From Photorhabdus thracensis (GTDB lineage: Bacteria > Pseudomonadota > Gammaproteobacteria > Enterobacterales > Enterobacteriaceae), in assembly GCF_001010285.1 (NCBI RefSeq), contig NZ_CP011104.1, forward strand, positions 4,588,001-4,652,000: 64,000 nt of DNA, written 5' to 3'. Below the pieces are notes generated by a model. It ran no database searches. It saw nothing but the letters and a program-made list of their open reading frames with translations, and had not been told where the DNA came from. Positions within the stretch are counted from its first letter, which is position 1; every line of letters begins with the position of its first letter. Below are positions 18,992-27,501 of the stretch, in pieces. The translations under genes were made by a program, and so were the position numbers.

Positions 18992-20170
18992 TTATTCAAT
19001 CGGTGCTTCTTCGAAAGAAGGAGGAAGCAAAGGGGTACTTGTAAACTGATTTGCGGCTGCCCTATAAATGGTTAAACCATATTCTTTCCACAATTGATTC
19101 ATGACATAAACCAGTTTTGGATTATGTTCTTCTTCTTCCTCTAATGCCCTGGCAATAATATGCGTCCATTCCTGCTCCCAAAGAGAATAGGTTATTTCAT
19201 CCTGCCTGAAAGAATAAGTCTGATTAAGCGCAGAAAATTTAGCAGGCTTAGATAAATCAGTCGTTGAAAACAAAATGCATAACATGCCAACCCAATAACA
19301 TTTAATAATATTTTTACTTTCTTCCGCCGGTAAACGTGCAGAGATCTTTCTCATTGCAAACAACGAGGTAATCAAATGAAGAAGCAAAAAATCACCCGGC
19401 TTAGCAAGATAAATCAATGTTATGACATAGAACAACTGAGCCCAACTTTCTTCTGCATTTTGGGTCTCAATCCAAACCGGCAAACGATATATTTCTGGGT
19501 GGCCTTGCATCAAGAGACGAGCAATACGATATTGCAGGCCTGATCTTCTTAATTCAGGATGTATTAAATCGGTATCAGCCAAATTTTCATTATCAATCAA
19601 TGAATTTACCCAATCGGTCAATTCTACTTTCCTTTCCTCCCACAGCGTTGAAATTCTCAATATAGAATCAAAAGCATTCTTGTCGTTTAGAGAACTATCA
19701 ATAAATGCTCTCTCTGAATGACAAGGAACATAGGAGAATGCCATGTAAGCAAGCCCTTCAATAATCATCCAAGGATGATCGATATCCAATGCCCAACCTA
19801 AATGAATTGTACCGTGAGTTAATGCACCAGCCCACCCAGACAAAAGAGTCGGCATATATTCTTGCAATACCTGTTCAATCCCTTTATTTTTAATTTCCTT
19901 TTCAAAATAATCACAGTAAGAAGAATAACTTGTTCTCTTGCCTAAGAAATATTTCCAATTCGTACTGTCTATCACATGCTTTAATGTTTTAGGTGGTTCA
20001 AGCCCCATACCATAGGGCGTCAATTTTGCATAATTATCATAATAGTCTTTAATTCTGCCAGCACTGATGCCCAAGCCATGCAGCGCTATAACAGCATGCT
20101 TAACGTGATTAGTAAGATGACCGTTAAATTCAATATGATATGAACGATCATTAAGTAGTTTGTTAATCAT
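18992..20170 (-). CDS. DUF4243 (questin-oxidase-like) protein
   Basis: A 392-residue protein of the DUF4243/questin oxidase-like family. Its histidine-rich helical core is evident: HIEFNGHLTNHVKHAVIALH (residues 12-31, five His) and LTHGTIHLGWALDIDHPW (residues 118-134), plus GLAYMAFSY. Fungal relatives perform Baeyer-Villiger-type oxidation. In the Streptomyces minimycin cluster, as I recall, the C-terminal half of MinC is a DUF4243 domain fused to a HAD phosphatase; here both occur as separate genes in one operon. Its likely task is oxidative tailoring of the C-nucleoside ring, which is an inference. AAGGT precedes the ATG. Confidence 0.82.
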   Translation of the reverse strand: MINKLLNDRSYHIEFNGHLTNHVKHAVIALHGLGISAGRIKDYYDNYAKLTPYGMGLEPPKTLKHVIDSTNWKYFLGKRTSYSSYCDYFEKEIKNKGIEQVLQEYMPTLLSGWAGALTHGTIHLGWALDIDHPWMIIEGLAYMAFSYVPCHSERAFIDSSLNDKNAFDSILRISTLWEERKVELTDWVNSLIDNENLADTDLIHPELRRSGLQYRIARLLMQGHPEIYRLPVWIETQNAEESWAQLFYVITLIYLAKPGDFLLLHLITSLFAMRKISARLPAEESKNIIKCYWVGMLCILFSTTDLSKPAKFSALNQTYSFRQDEITYSLWEQEWTHIIARALEEEEEHNPKLVYVMNQLWKEYGLTIYRAAANQFTSTPLLPPSFEEAPIE

Positions 20171-20197
20171 TTTTTTACCTTATCGTTGATTCTATTC

Positions 20198-20635
20198 TTA
20201 TTTTGACTCAGTTGTTTTTCTAGTTAGGTAAATTCCTACTAACACAAACAATACTCCAACAATCTTCACTAACCCAGGAGTAATCCCCTGATATAACCAA
20301 TCAAGCAGTACCGCTGATAACATTTGCCCGGCAATAACAAGGATGGCGGCATTCATCGCACCTAGTTTAGGGAAAATATAGCTACTGACAGCCACAAACA
20401 GAGCACCAAAAACGCCACCCATATAAGCCGCTGCTGGAATAGAGTCAAAATCCCATTCATTCCATTGCCAACTCGATAAAAGCGTTAATATCACTGTTAA
20501 GAGAAAAAAACCACCAATATGATTCCAAAGTGAAGCACCAAAAGAACCCACCGAGACACTTAATTGCCCATTAATCGTCCTTGTCGCCGCTATAAATATG
20601 CCATTTAAAAAGGCAATAAAAATCAAACTCAGCAT
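20198..20635 (-). CDS. Half-size DMT-family membrane protein, second of pair
   Basis: A 145-residue YdcZ/DUF606-type (drug/metabolite transporter superfamily) protein with about five hydrophobic helices and very few charges except near the C-terminus. The start ATG overlaps the stop of the previous gene by one base (TAATG), indicating coupled translation. Paired five-helix DMT proteins often work as heterodimers. It probably exports the product of the locus; the minimycin cluster also includes a membrane exporter (MinT) that contributes to self-resistance. Confidence 0.8.
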   Translation of the reverse strand: MLSLIFIAFLNGIFIAATRTINGQLSVSVGSFGASLWNHIGGFFLLTVILTLLSSWQWNEWDFDSIPAAAYMGGVFGALFVAVSSYIFPKLGAMNAAILVIAGQMLSAVLLDWLYQGITPGLVKIVGVLFVLVGIYLTRKTTESK

Positions 20636-21111
20636 TAGTTGCTTCCCCCAAACAGAATTAACATACTGCCAAATAGAACAAAGAAAATAACATATAAATC
20701 TTGTATCACTATCTTTCTTTTTCTTGTTCTTAAAAGTCCGAAATGATCAGCAACCAAACCAAAAATTATTTGCCCAACTAACCCTAATGAAATTGTACTA
20801 GATAATGGCAGCCCACCATTAATAGCAACAGCAGCTAGCACAACGGTAAGCGCCCCAGGAATACCACCAAGATAAAACCATATAGGAATATTCGATTTCC
20901 TATGTTTATTTTCGTCCATTTCTTTTTTAGAAAAGAACTTGGCCACAATAATGAATAATATCAAAGCAACAATCGCGCCAATACCATGAGCTACCCATGA
21001 TGCAAAAAAGGGTGTTGTACTTTTCGACAATATGCTATTAGTGTAAATCATCAACGTCAGTAAACTGCCACCAATAATTGCCAGTAAGATATTTCTTATC
21101 TTATTAATCAC
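20635..21111 (-). CDS. Half-size DMT-family membrane protein, first of pair
   Basis: A 158-residue YdcZ/DUF606-type protein with about five membrane segments (NILLAIIGGSLLTLMIYTN near the start, then HGIGAIVALILFIIVA, GGIPGALTVVLAAVAINGG, STISLGLVGQIIFGLVADHFG, and a final helix). The initiation codon is GTG at 21111, overlapping the stop of the HAD gene by four bases (GTGA). A lysine-rich cytoplasmic loop (SKKEMDENKHRK) separates helices 2 and 3. It is directly coupled to the next DMT gene. Confidence 0.8.
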   Translation of the reverse strand: MINKIRNILLAIIGGSLLTLMIYTNSILSKSTTPFFASWVAHGIGAIVALILFIIVAKFFSKKEMDENKHRKSNIPIWFYLGGIPGALTVVLAAVAINGGLPLSSTISLGLVGQIIFGLVADHFGLLRTRKRKIVIQDLYVIFFVLFGSMLILFGGSN

Positions 21112-21776
21112 TTAAGTATATTCTCCTCAATAATATGGAGTACGTTATAAAAACAATTAGCAATCCAAGTTGGTTTGGCTTCTTCCAACATACAGACACT
21201 ATGTATACCATATGTCACTGCTATTGATCGCATGCCAACTGCATTTGCCATATAAATATCGTGAGTTGTATCACCAACCATAACAGCCATCTCTGGCATA
21301 GCACTGTAATATTCTAAAATTTTCCTTCCTGATTCCGGATCTGGTTTAGGTTTTGAAACTTGATCTGCACCAATTACCCTATCAAACACAGCGTCTATAC
21401 CCGCAGCCTGAAGTAATGCTGTCGCACTTGCTGTAAATTTGCTGGTCGCTACCGATAGTTTTACATCTTTTTTGTTTAAAGCGATTAATCCATCTTCAAC
21501 ACCAGGAAATAACAATTCCTTTGCTTTTGGCAGAATACATCGACGATACTGCAATTGATATTGTTCAACAGCTTTAGAGATTAACGGCTCTTCAACAAAT
21601 ATATTTAAGAGCGTTGCAAATGCTTTCTCTAAAGGCAGGCCAATTGTAGCGCGAATGTTTTCATCTCCTGCTAATGGAATCTTTAGTACCTTAAAAACAG
21701 CATTGAACGTTTCTACTATTGCCCGAGAAGTATCAAACAATGTACCGTCTAAATCAAAAATGAGTATTTTATTCAT
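21108..21776 (-). CDS. HAD-family phosphatase (IndB / minimycin MinC-N-like)
   Basis: A 222-residue haloacid-dehalogenase phosphatase of the phosphoglycolate-phosphatase/Gph type. Motif I is DLDGTLFD with Asp8 and Asp10, motif II is SVATSKFT, and motifs III/IV are KPKPDPESGRKI and MVGDTTHDIYMANA. Such enzymes accompany PsuG-like C-glycosynthases (IndA-IndB, AlnA-AlnB) and remove the 5'-phosphate from the coupled C-nucleotide. In the minimycin system the corresponding domain also protects the host by dephosphorylating the toxic monophosphate. The specific substrate here is inferred from neighbours. Confidence 0.87.
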   Translation of the reverse strand: MNKILIFDLDGTLFDTSRAIVETFNAVFKVLKIPLAGDENIRATIGLPLEKAFATLLNIFVEEPLISKAVEQYQLQYRRCILPKAKELLFPGVEDGLIALNKKDVKLSVATSKFTASATALLQAAGIDAVFDRVIGADQVSKPKPDPESGRKILEYYSAMPEMAVMVGDTTHDIYMANAVGMRSIAVTYGIHSVCMLEEAKPTWIANCFYNVLHIIEENILK

Positions 21777-21815
21777 TAAAAATATCTTTAAAAGATCCTC
21801 AATTATAAAAATAAC

Positions 21816-22040
21816 TTAATAATTTGGCAATTTAATCAACAAGGTTTCTTTGAGTTTAATTTCAGGAAAATAAACCTCTTCATTCCATTTTCCTTTTTCG
21901 ATCGGCTCTAATGAAATGGAAATAACATCTTCTCTACAACCAAACATCTTTGTTACCACCTTTGTCAATTCTAAAGATAAGATATCTTTATCTTCTTGTG
22001 AGAGATGGGCAGGAAAATGTTTTATACTAATATGTGGCAT
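21816..22040 (-). CDS. 4-oxalocrotonate tautomerase family protein (PptA-like)
   Basis: A 74-residue tautomerase-superfamily protein. It keeps the catalytic N-terminal Pro (after Met removal) in MPHISIKHFP, the alignment LSQEDKDILSLELTKVVTK, and a PptA/YdcE-like middle (SISLEPIEKGKWNEEVYFPEI). AAGGG lies six bases before the ATG. It may tautomerise a glutamine-derived dione/enol intermediate, but no such enzyme is in the minimal minimycin set as I know it, so its part in this locus is open. Confidence 0.82.
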   Translation of the reverse strand: MPHISIKHFPAHLSQEDKDILSLELTKVVTKMFGCREDVISISLEPIEKGKWNEEVYFPEIKLKETLLIKLPNY

Positions 22041-22093
22041 ATGTAACCCTTTAAATTCTAAAAGATAATTATTCTACTCTTGTTATATAGTAT

Positions 22094-22750
22094 TCATGAT
22101 GGTCTATAAGTTCCAAAATATCGATCACCAAAATCACCAATGCCTGGATTCATAAAAGCATCTTCATTAAGCCCATTTTCAATTGAAGAAGTAACAAGTT
22201 GAATTTTAGGATATGATGTCATGATTCTGTGAAGACCAACAGGAGAAGAAAGAAAATTAACAACGATAATATTATCTTCAGGTACGCCTTTTTCTTTTAA
22301 TAAATCGATAGCCTTAGCTAATGATCCGCCCGTCGCCAACATAGGCTCAAAAAGTAAAATAGTTCTCGTCGCAATATCATCAGGTAAATTCGAATAATAG
22401 TAATGAGGCAGTTTTGTCAATTTATCTCTTTGAATAAGAATTTTGCCCGTTGGGAAATCAGGATACATTTTTCTATATTCGCCTTCTATGCTTTCTCCGG
22501 CGCGTATTATCGAAACACCACAAAGCTTGGTATTTAAAACAGTTCCATTATAAATATCCCCAATTGGGGTTTGAATATGATGAGAGGTATAGGGTAGCAA
22601 TTCAGATGCTGCCTCTAATAATAATCGAATAATACGATCAGAGTAAAACACAAACTCCGATTGTTTGGCATTACGATTACGCGCTTTTGTATGCAAAGAA
22701 GTCAAATACTGACTTTTCGGTAAAACATGTACGTTCTTATGATTATCCAT
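22094..22750 (-). CDS. Uracil phosphoribosyltransferase, probable self-resistance gene
   Basis: Makes UMP from uracil and PRPP. The 218 residues include the PRPP loop LLFEPMLATGGSLAKAI (residues 132-148) and the uracil-binding C-terminus NPGIGDFGDRYFGTYRPS. The RNRNAKQSEFVFYSDRIIRLL start and overall length resemble eukaryote-type (FUR1-like) or secondary-metabolism UPRTs more than the bacterial housekeeping Upp. It is the first gene of the cluster unit. The minimycin cluster also carries a UPRT (MinD), reported to raise the UMP pool and outcompete minimycin monophosphate; the same role is inferred here. Confidence 0.88.
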   Translation of the reverse strand: MDNHKNVHVLPKSQYLTSLHTKARNRNAKQSEFVFYSDRIIRLLLEAASELLPYTSHHIQTPIGDIYNGTVLNTKLCGVSIIRAGESIEGEYRKMYPDFPTGKILIQRDKLTKLPHYYYSNLPDDIATRTILLFEPMLATGGSLAKAIDLLKEKGVPEDNIIVVNFLSSPVGLHRIMTSYPKIQLVTSSIENGLNEDAFMNPGIGDFGDRYFGTYRPS

Positions 22751-23295
22751 TATAATTCCAACTAATTTTTATAGATAAATGTTATTCAACTATATCTGAT
22801 ATCAAATAAATTCGTGACAATTAGAGCGTCTTTTGTGGTTGCAAACGAATTTCTTACTCATGCCACAGGCTAAATCAGACAACACAAAACAGATATTTCA
22901 GCATATTTCTCTTTCATTAAGGATACTCGTTGTGCTCTCCATATCCTCTGATAAATAAATTATCGAAAGTTGCGGGATTGCGCTAACGAGATCAGGACAA
23001 AAATAGCGTATTACGCACTATTGATGACAATTATCATTGGTGAGAGTGGTAAATGTATGTTCATATAAAGTAAGCATTTTCCTTCATAAAAGACGGAATA
23101 TTTTGACATTTTAAAGGTGTGTTTAGAAACCAAACCTATTTTCGAACGGATGTTGGGGCCGATTTTACAAGAGGTATATTGAGTAGAATTGTATTCATTG
23201 TGTCTTTACCTCTTATTATACTAACTATACATTTAAGCATCACATATCGCCTGAAATATAAACTCTCATATCTATTTTCTTAACGCAATAGCCTA

Positions 23296-23320
23296 AATCT
23301 ACAGCACCATGCTGTAGATT
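23296..23320 (+). terminator. Orphan hairpin with following T-rich tract
   Basis: An 11-bp perfect stem (AATCTACAGCA / TGCTGTAGATT) with a three-base loop, followed by ATTATTTTAT. It looks like an intrinsic terminator but no gene ends nearby on the plus strand; an unannotated small RNA or leader ending here is possible. Confidence 0.4.
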
Positions 23321-23500
23321 ATTATTTTATCATTTAAGTAGTTGTATTTACCAATAAAACTAAAAATAGGCTATTAAATTCAAACCCTATTTTCAGATTT
23401 GTCTTATCTATCTATAAACCTTTATATAGAATAATAATCTGACTTGTCAGAAAAATAAAAAAACAGATAGATTTAAATGGAGAATGGAAAAACCGCGCTT

Positions 23501-23604
23501 GATATAGGCTGCTTTTTCCGCACAGGGTGAAGGAGTGTAGCGTGTGATTGTTTTTTGGTTGATTTTCCAAATCACGCCTATTCTCGCTGGTTCCAGCCTA
23601 TATC
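23501..23604. repeat. Inverted-repeat structure, possible MITE or structured RNA
   Basis: GATATAGGCTG at 23501-23511 is the exact reverse complement of 23594-23604. Inside, GTGATT (23544-23549) pairs with AATCAC (23570-23575), and TTGG pairs with CCAA within that. The interior is far less AT-rich than the flanks, which marks it as a distinct element. No frame inside codes for a recognisable protein. Confidence 0.45.
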
Positions 23605-23935
23605 GTGGGAGGCGTAAAGATGCAACATTATTAATCGCATATTGTCGATAATATCACAAATATTAATGAACGAATTGCAAGGCCTTACCCAATATCGCAA
23701 TGCCTTACTTTTCCTCAGCACCAAGAATATTTTTCACTCTACTTTCCCAAACAAGAAATCCTCGGTTAAATACAAGTCGCTGATATTGAATATAGTCTTG
23801 CTATGAAAATCACTAAACATCAGCTTTATGCAATGTAATAATTTCTTAATAATCAGGATACAGGTAATACACTTTCCCGAATAAATTGCAGAAAGCTATT
23901 ATAGTTCTTACCAGAATCATCAAGAGATGCTAAAG

Positions 23936-23949
23936 TTGAGCTATATCAA
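23936..23949. promoter_or_regulatory. FNR-binding site upstream of fnr
   Basis: TTGAGCTATATCAA differs from the FNR/ANR consensus TTGAT-N4-ATCAA by one base and lies about 20 bp before the fnr start codon. E. coli fnr is also negatively autoregulated through such a site, so this is probably the autoregulatory operator. Confidence 0.7.
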
Positions 23950-23969
23950 TATTTCAATGAGCATGCCAT

Positions 23970-24725
23970 ATGATCCAGGAAAAACGTGTTATTCGTCGAA
24001 TCCAGTCTGGTGGTTGTGCGATCCACTGCCAGGATTGCAGCATTAGCCAGCTGTGCATCCCTTTCACCCTGAATGAACACGAGCTTGACCAGCTCGATAA
24101 TATCATTGAGCGTAAGAAACCTATCCAGAAAGGGCAAACTTTGTTTAAAGCAGGAGATGAGTTGAAATCTCTTTATGCTATCCGTTCTGGAACCATTAAA
24201 AGCTACACCATCACTGAAGAAGGTGATGAACAGATCACAGGTTTCCATCTCGCAGGGGATTTAGTGGGTTTTGACGCCATTCTTAATACTCAGCATCCAA
24301 GTTTTGCTCAGGCCCTGGAAACATCGATGGTCTGTGAAATTCCGTTTGAAACACTGGATGACCTATCCGGTAAAATGCCTAATCTTCGCCAGCAAATGAT
24401 GCGCCTGATGAGCGGGGAAATTAAAGGCGACCAAGAAATGATACTGCTGCTATCTAAGAAAAACGCAGAAGAGCGATTAGCTGCATTTATCTACAATCTC
24501 TCCCGTCGTTTCGCTCAACGTGGTTTCTCACCAAAAGAATTCCGTTTAACCATGACTCGCAGTGATATTGGTAATTACCTTGGCCTGACTGTTGAAACCA
24601 TTAGTCGTCTGCTTGGGCGCTTCCAGAAAAATAATACTCTCGGCGTAAAAGGTAAATACATCACTATTGAAGATATGGATAAACTGGCCGACTTAGTCGG
24701 AAAAAAATCTGTTTCAATTACCTGA
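23970..24725 (+). CDS. fnr: Fumarate/nitrate reduction global regulator FNR
   Basis: Oxygen-sensing CRP-family transcription factor of 251 residues, almost identical in layout to E. coli FNR. [4Fe-4S] ligands are Cys20, Cys23, Cys29 and Cys122; the cNMP-like fold spans about 30-150; the DNA-recognition helix is in [12 protein letters not shown]. Divergence is limited to a short loop (ILNTQHPS) and the last 25 residues. A putative FNR box lies just upstream. Confidence 0.98.
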   Translation: MIQEKRVIRRIQSGGCAIHCQDCSISQLCIPFTLNEHELDQLDNIIERKKPIQKGQTLFKAGDELKSLYAIRSGTIKSYTITEEGDEQITGFHLAGDLVGFDAILNTQHPSFAQALETSMVCEIPFETLDDLSGKMPNLRQQMMRLMSGEIKGDQEMILLLSKKNAEERLAAFIYNLSRRFAQRGFSPKEFRLTMTRSDIGNYLGLTVETISRLLGRFQKNNTLGVKGKYITIEDMDKLADLVGKKSVSIT

Positions 24726-24731
24726 CGTTAA

Positions 24732-24762
24732 AACCAGATCATGTTAATTTTTTGATCTGGTT
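24732..24762 (+). terminator. Hairpin after fnr
   Basis: AACCAGATCA and TGATCTGGTT form a 10-bp perfect stem. The T-run is in the loop rather than after the stem, so termination may be partial; uspE follows 85 bp later. Confidence 0.5.
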
Positions 24763-24847
24763 ATCCTCTGACCTGTTCGGTTTGCCTATATTGGTTTATC
24801 TTTAGTATTGAAGCGTATTTTGTCTAGCCTCTATGAGGGTACTATTT

Positions 24848-25792
24848 ATGGCAAACTATCAAAACCTTTTAGTTGCAATTGATCCAAATCAGGACGATCA
24901 ACCGGCATTAAGACGTGCAGTTTATATAGTGCAACGTAGTGGTGGCCGGATTAAAGCTTTCTTACCTATTTATGATCTCTCCTATGAAATGACAACCTTA
25001 CTCTCCCCTGAAGAAGCCAGTGCTATGCGTAAAGGTGTTACCAGCCAACGCACTGCCTGGCTTAAGCAACAAGCGCACTACTATCTGAAAGCCGGTGTTG
25101 ATATTGAGATAAAAGTGGTATGGCACAATCGGCCTTATGAAGCCATTATCCAAGAGGTCATTACAGGTGAACACGATTTGCTTCTGAAGATGACGCATAA
25201 GCATGACAAGCTGGGGTCCTTGATTTTTACCCCACTTGACTGGCAGTTACTACGCAAATGTCCATGCCCGGTATGGATGGTAAAAGATCAGATGTGGCCA
25301 GATCAGGGCTCTGTTCTGGTTGCGGTTAATTTATCTAATGAAGAATCGTACCACCATGAACTGAATCTAAAACTGGTCAGGGAAACCCAGGAACTGGCAC
25401 ACCAGATAATGCCAGATCCCGAAATTCATTTGGTCAGCGCTTATCCTGTCGCACCTCTGAATATTGCTATTGAACTACCTGATTTCGACCCAAGTGTTTA
25501 TAACCATGCGCTGCGTGGTCAACATCTTATCTCAATGAAAGAGCTTCGCCAGAAATTCTGCATTGATGAGAAATACACCCATATCCATGAAGGATTACCA
25601 GAGAATGTTATTCCTGAAATGTGTGATGAGATGAACGCGGGTATTGTCGTTTTTGGTATCTTGGGCAGAACAGGGTTGTCTGCTGCTTTTCTGGGAAACA
25701 CCGTAGAACATGTGATCGACCATCTAAAATGTGACCTTCTGGCCATCAAACCTGATGGTTTTGCATGTCCTGTCAAAGCAGCTAAAGAGTAA
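24848..25792 (+). CDS. uspE: Universal stress protein E
   Basis: Tandem-domain universal stress protein of 314 residues with two Usp folds (about 3-150 and 160-305). It has [17 protein letters not shown] at the start, PVWMVKD closing the first domain and [21 protein letters not shown] plus CDLLAIKP closing the second. The start is placed at ATG 24848 (MANYQN) after GAGGG, matching E. coli UspE; the frame opens five codons earlier. The fnr-uspE order is conserved in Enterobacterales. Confidence 0.95.
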   Translation: MANYQNLLVAIDPNQDDQPALRRAVYIVQRSGGRIKAFLPIYDLSYEMTTLLSPEEASAMRKGVTSQRTAWLKQQAHYYLKAGVDIEIKVVWHNRPYEAIIQEVITGEHDLLLKMTHKHDKLGSLIFTPLDWQLLRKCPCPVWMVKDQMWPDQGSVLVAVNLSNEESYHHELNLKLVRETQELAHQIMPDPEIHLVSAYPVAPLNIAIELPDFDPSVYNHALRGQHLISMKELRQKFCIDEKYTHIHEGLPENVIPEMCDEMNAGIVVFGILGRTGLSAAFLGNTVEHVIDHLKCDLLAIKPDGFACPVKAAKE

Positions 25793-25825
25793 CAGTAACA
25801 AAATGATAAGTATCCATTTGGTGTT

Positions 25826-25860
25826 AAAACCCGGAACAGATTTTATGTCCCGGGTTTTAT
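25826..25860. terminator. Bidirectional terminator between uspE and ureD
   Basis: AAAACCCGG pairs with CCGGGTTTT across a 15-base loop, with A-run and T-run on the two flanks. It fits termination of both the plus-strand uspE and the minus-strand urease operon. Confidence 0.85.
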
Positions 25861-25871
25861 TGACAAGAGTT

Positions 25872-26837
25872 TTAACGCCAGATAAACGGTTCAGGCAGTG
25901 TAACGCCAAGGATCTCCTCGCGTGCTATGCGCCAGAAAAGACGAATACCCGCTTTAACTTGATGAGTTTCTTTTCCCAACACTTTGAAGATTAGACCGCA
26001 TTGATTAGGTAAACGACTGGCACCACTGGCTATGCCGGTTTCAGCATCGTATTGCGGCATGATACGCGCCAAAATACGATCATGGTGAACCAAAGGTGTC
26101 AGTAAGATCACATTACCAAACACATGAAATGGCCCCATCACCCCGACACTGTTCAACGGTTGTTTTTTAGGCTCTAACACATAACGTTCAGCAAATAATA
26201 TTTTGTTTTCGAAATCCGTTGCCGTAATCCGTGATGAGTAAACGTCAAATTTAAACCCCTGATCGGCTGGATGGTATTTGCGACCAGACAGGATTATCTC
26301 GGAATAAATTAACGTGGCAGTTGGATGAATGGTTATCTGGGTATCAGTAATAAACCGGGAACCACTATGAGGTATAACCGGATCGGGCATCATTTCCAAA
26401 TAACCACCTTGCTCTATCTGAATAATTTGCGCCTGCGCCGCATAGTTATTCACCATTGAATGAATCTTCGTAGCCGATTGAGTGGTGACATGACCAAATG
26501 CATCCTGTGCAACATGAATGTCAAGCGCCAGCCGATCCCCCTGCAATATACATCCCGACGTGGAGATCATAAATACACACGGCATCTGCGGCAGTGCCTC
26601 ATCCCAATACAGTGCCCGTTGCACCAAATAAGGAACCCTGCGTTCCATGCAGGCCAGAATACTGTGGTCGCCACGCCGGGCAAACCCCAATCGCAGATAG
26701 CCACTTTTACCTATATCACCGCTTGCCATCTGAGGAGGTTCATCCTGAAACAGGGCAAGTTCCGGCGCGTTGAAACCAAGCTCGCTAACCCGTTTATGTG
26801 CTTCATCAATGATTCTCTGCGAGCAGGTCGAGGTCAT
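25872..26837 (-). CDS. ureD: Urease accessory protein UreD
   Basis: A 321-residue UreD/UreH chaperone that binds apo-urease and, with UreF and UreG, delivers nickel and CO2 to the active site. Family stretches are LRLGFARRGDHSILACMERR, PYLVQRALYWDE, SGCILQGDRLALDIHV, TQSATKIHSM and GGYLEMMPDPVIPHSGSRF. It is the last gene of the operon and overlaps ureG by four bases. Confidence 0.95.
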   Translation of the reverse strand: MTSTCSQRIIDEAHKRVSELGFNAPELALFQDEPPQMASGDIGKSGYLRLGFARRGDHSILACMERRVPYLVQRALYWDEALPQMPCVFMISTSGCILQGDRLALDIHVAQDAFGHVTTQSATKIHSMVNNYAAQAQIIQIEQGGYLEMMPDPVIPHSGSRFITDTQITIHPTATLIYSEIILSGRKYHPADQGFKFDVYSSRITATDFENKILFAERYVLEPKKQPLNSVGVMGPFHVFGNVILLTPLVHHDRILARIMPQYDAETGIASGASRLPNQCGLIFKVLGKETHQVKAGIRLFWRIAREEILGVTLPEPFIWR

Positions 26838-27469
26838 TGTGTCGCCTGTAACGAATGAGTAAATAAGAAATCACGCATGATCATATCTACCAGCGTTTCA
26901 ACGCCTTCTCCCGTCTTGCAGTTAGTGAGGATATAAGGGCGCTGACCACGCACGACTTGGGTGTCACTCTCCATCACCGCCAGACTGGCGCCGACATAAG
27001 GCGCCAAATCGATTTTATTGATCACCAGAATATCCGCCTGTACCAGTCCAGGCCCGTTCTTACGCGGAATTTTTTCCCCGTCAGCCACATCAATCACATA
27101 AATATAAAAGTCCGCCAATGCCGGGCTAAACGTGAGTGTCAGGTTATCCCCACCACTTTCAATTAACACAACATCCGTGTCAGGAAAACGAGCCTCCATT
27201 TCCTCAACCGCAGAAATATTCATACTGGGATCTTCACGTACCGCGGTATGCGGACAAGCGCCGGTTTCCACCCCGAGTATCTTCTCCTCATCCAAAATGC
27301 CTTTCAGTGTCCGTTTGACCTGCTTAGCATCTTCAGTGGTAACAATGTCATTGGTGATAATCAGGGGTTTTATTCCGCGCTGAATCAAAATAGGCGTGAT
27401 CACTTCAATAACAGCTGTTTTGCCTGAACCCACCGGACCGCCAATACCAATTCGGGTAATTTTTTTCAC
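26834..27469 (-). CDS. ureG: Urease accessory GTPase UreG
   Basis: SIMIBI-class GTPase that powers nickel insertion. The P-loop GPVGSGKT is at 11-18, the metal-binding Cys-Pro-His in VETGACPHTAVREDPSMN, VLIESGGDNL is the G3-like region and NKIDLAPYVG the NKxD motif. Its 211 residues are typical. Separated from ureF by 32 bp. Confidence 0.97.
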   Translation of the reverse strand: MKKITRIGIGGPVGSGKTAVIEVITPILIQRGIKPLIITNDIVTTEDAKQVKRTLKGILDEEKILGVETGACPHTAVREDPSMNISAVEEMEARFPDTDVVLIESGGDNLTLTFSPALADFYIYVIDVADGEKIPRKNGPGLVQADILVINKIDLAPYVGASLAVMESDTQVVRGQRPYILTNCKTGEGVETLVDMIMRDFLFTHSLQATQ

Positions 27470-27501
27470 AGAAATTTCCTCACTCGATTAAGACGTGGTT
27501 G

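Larger units (their letters stand above)
22751..23935. other. 1.2-kb AT-rich intergenic region between UPRT and fnr
   Basis: No convincing coding frame. It must carry the leftward promoter of the UPRT operon and the rightward promoter of fnr. It holds a terminator-like hairpin at 23296-23320 and a larger inverted-repeat structure at 23501-23604, neither linked to a known gene. Length and composition suggest a site where accessory DNA joined the conserved fnr-uspE block. Confidence 0.6.

Noticed and set aside
23023-23041. Fur-box-like stretch GATGACAATTATCATTGGT
   Set aside because: Matches only about 12 of 19 consensus positions and no iron gene is adjacent.
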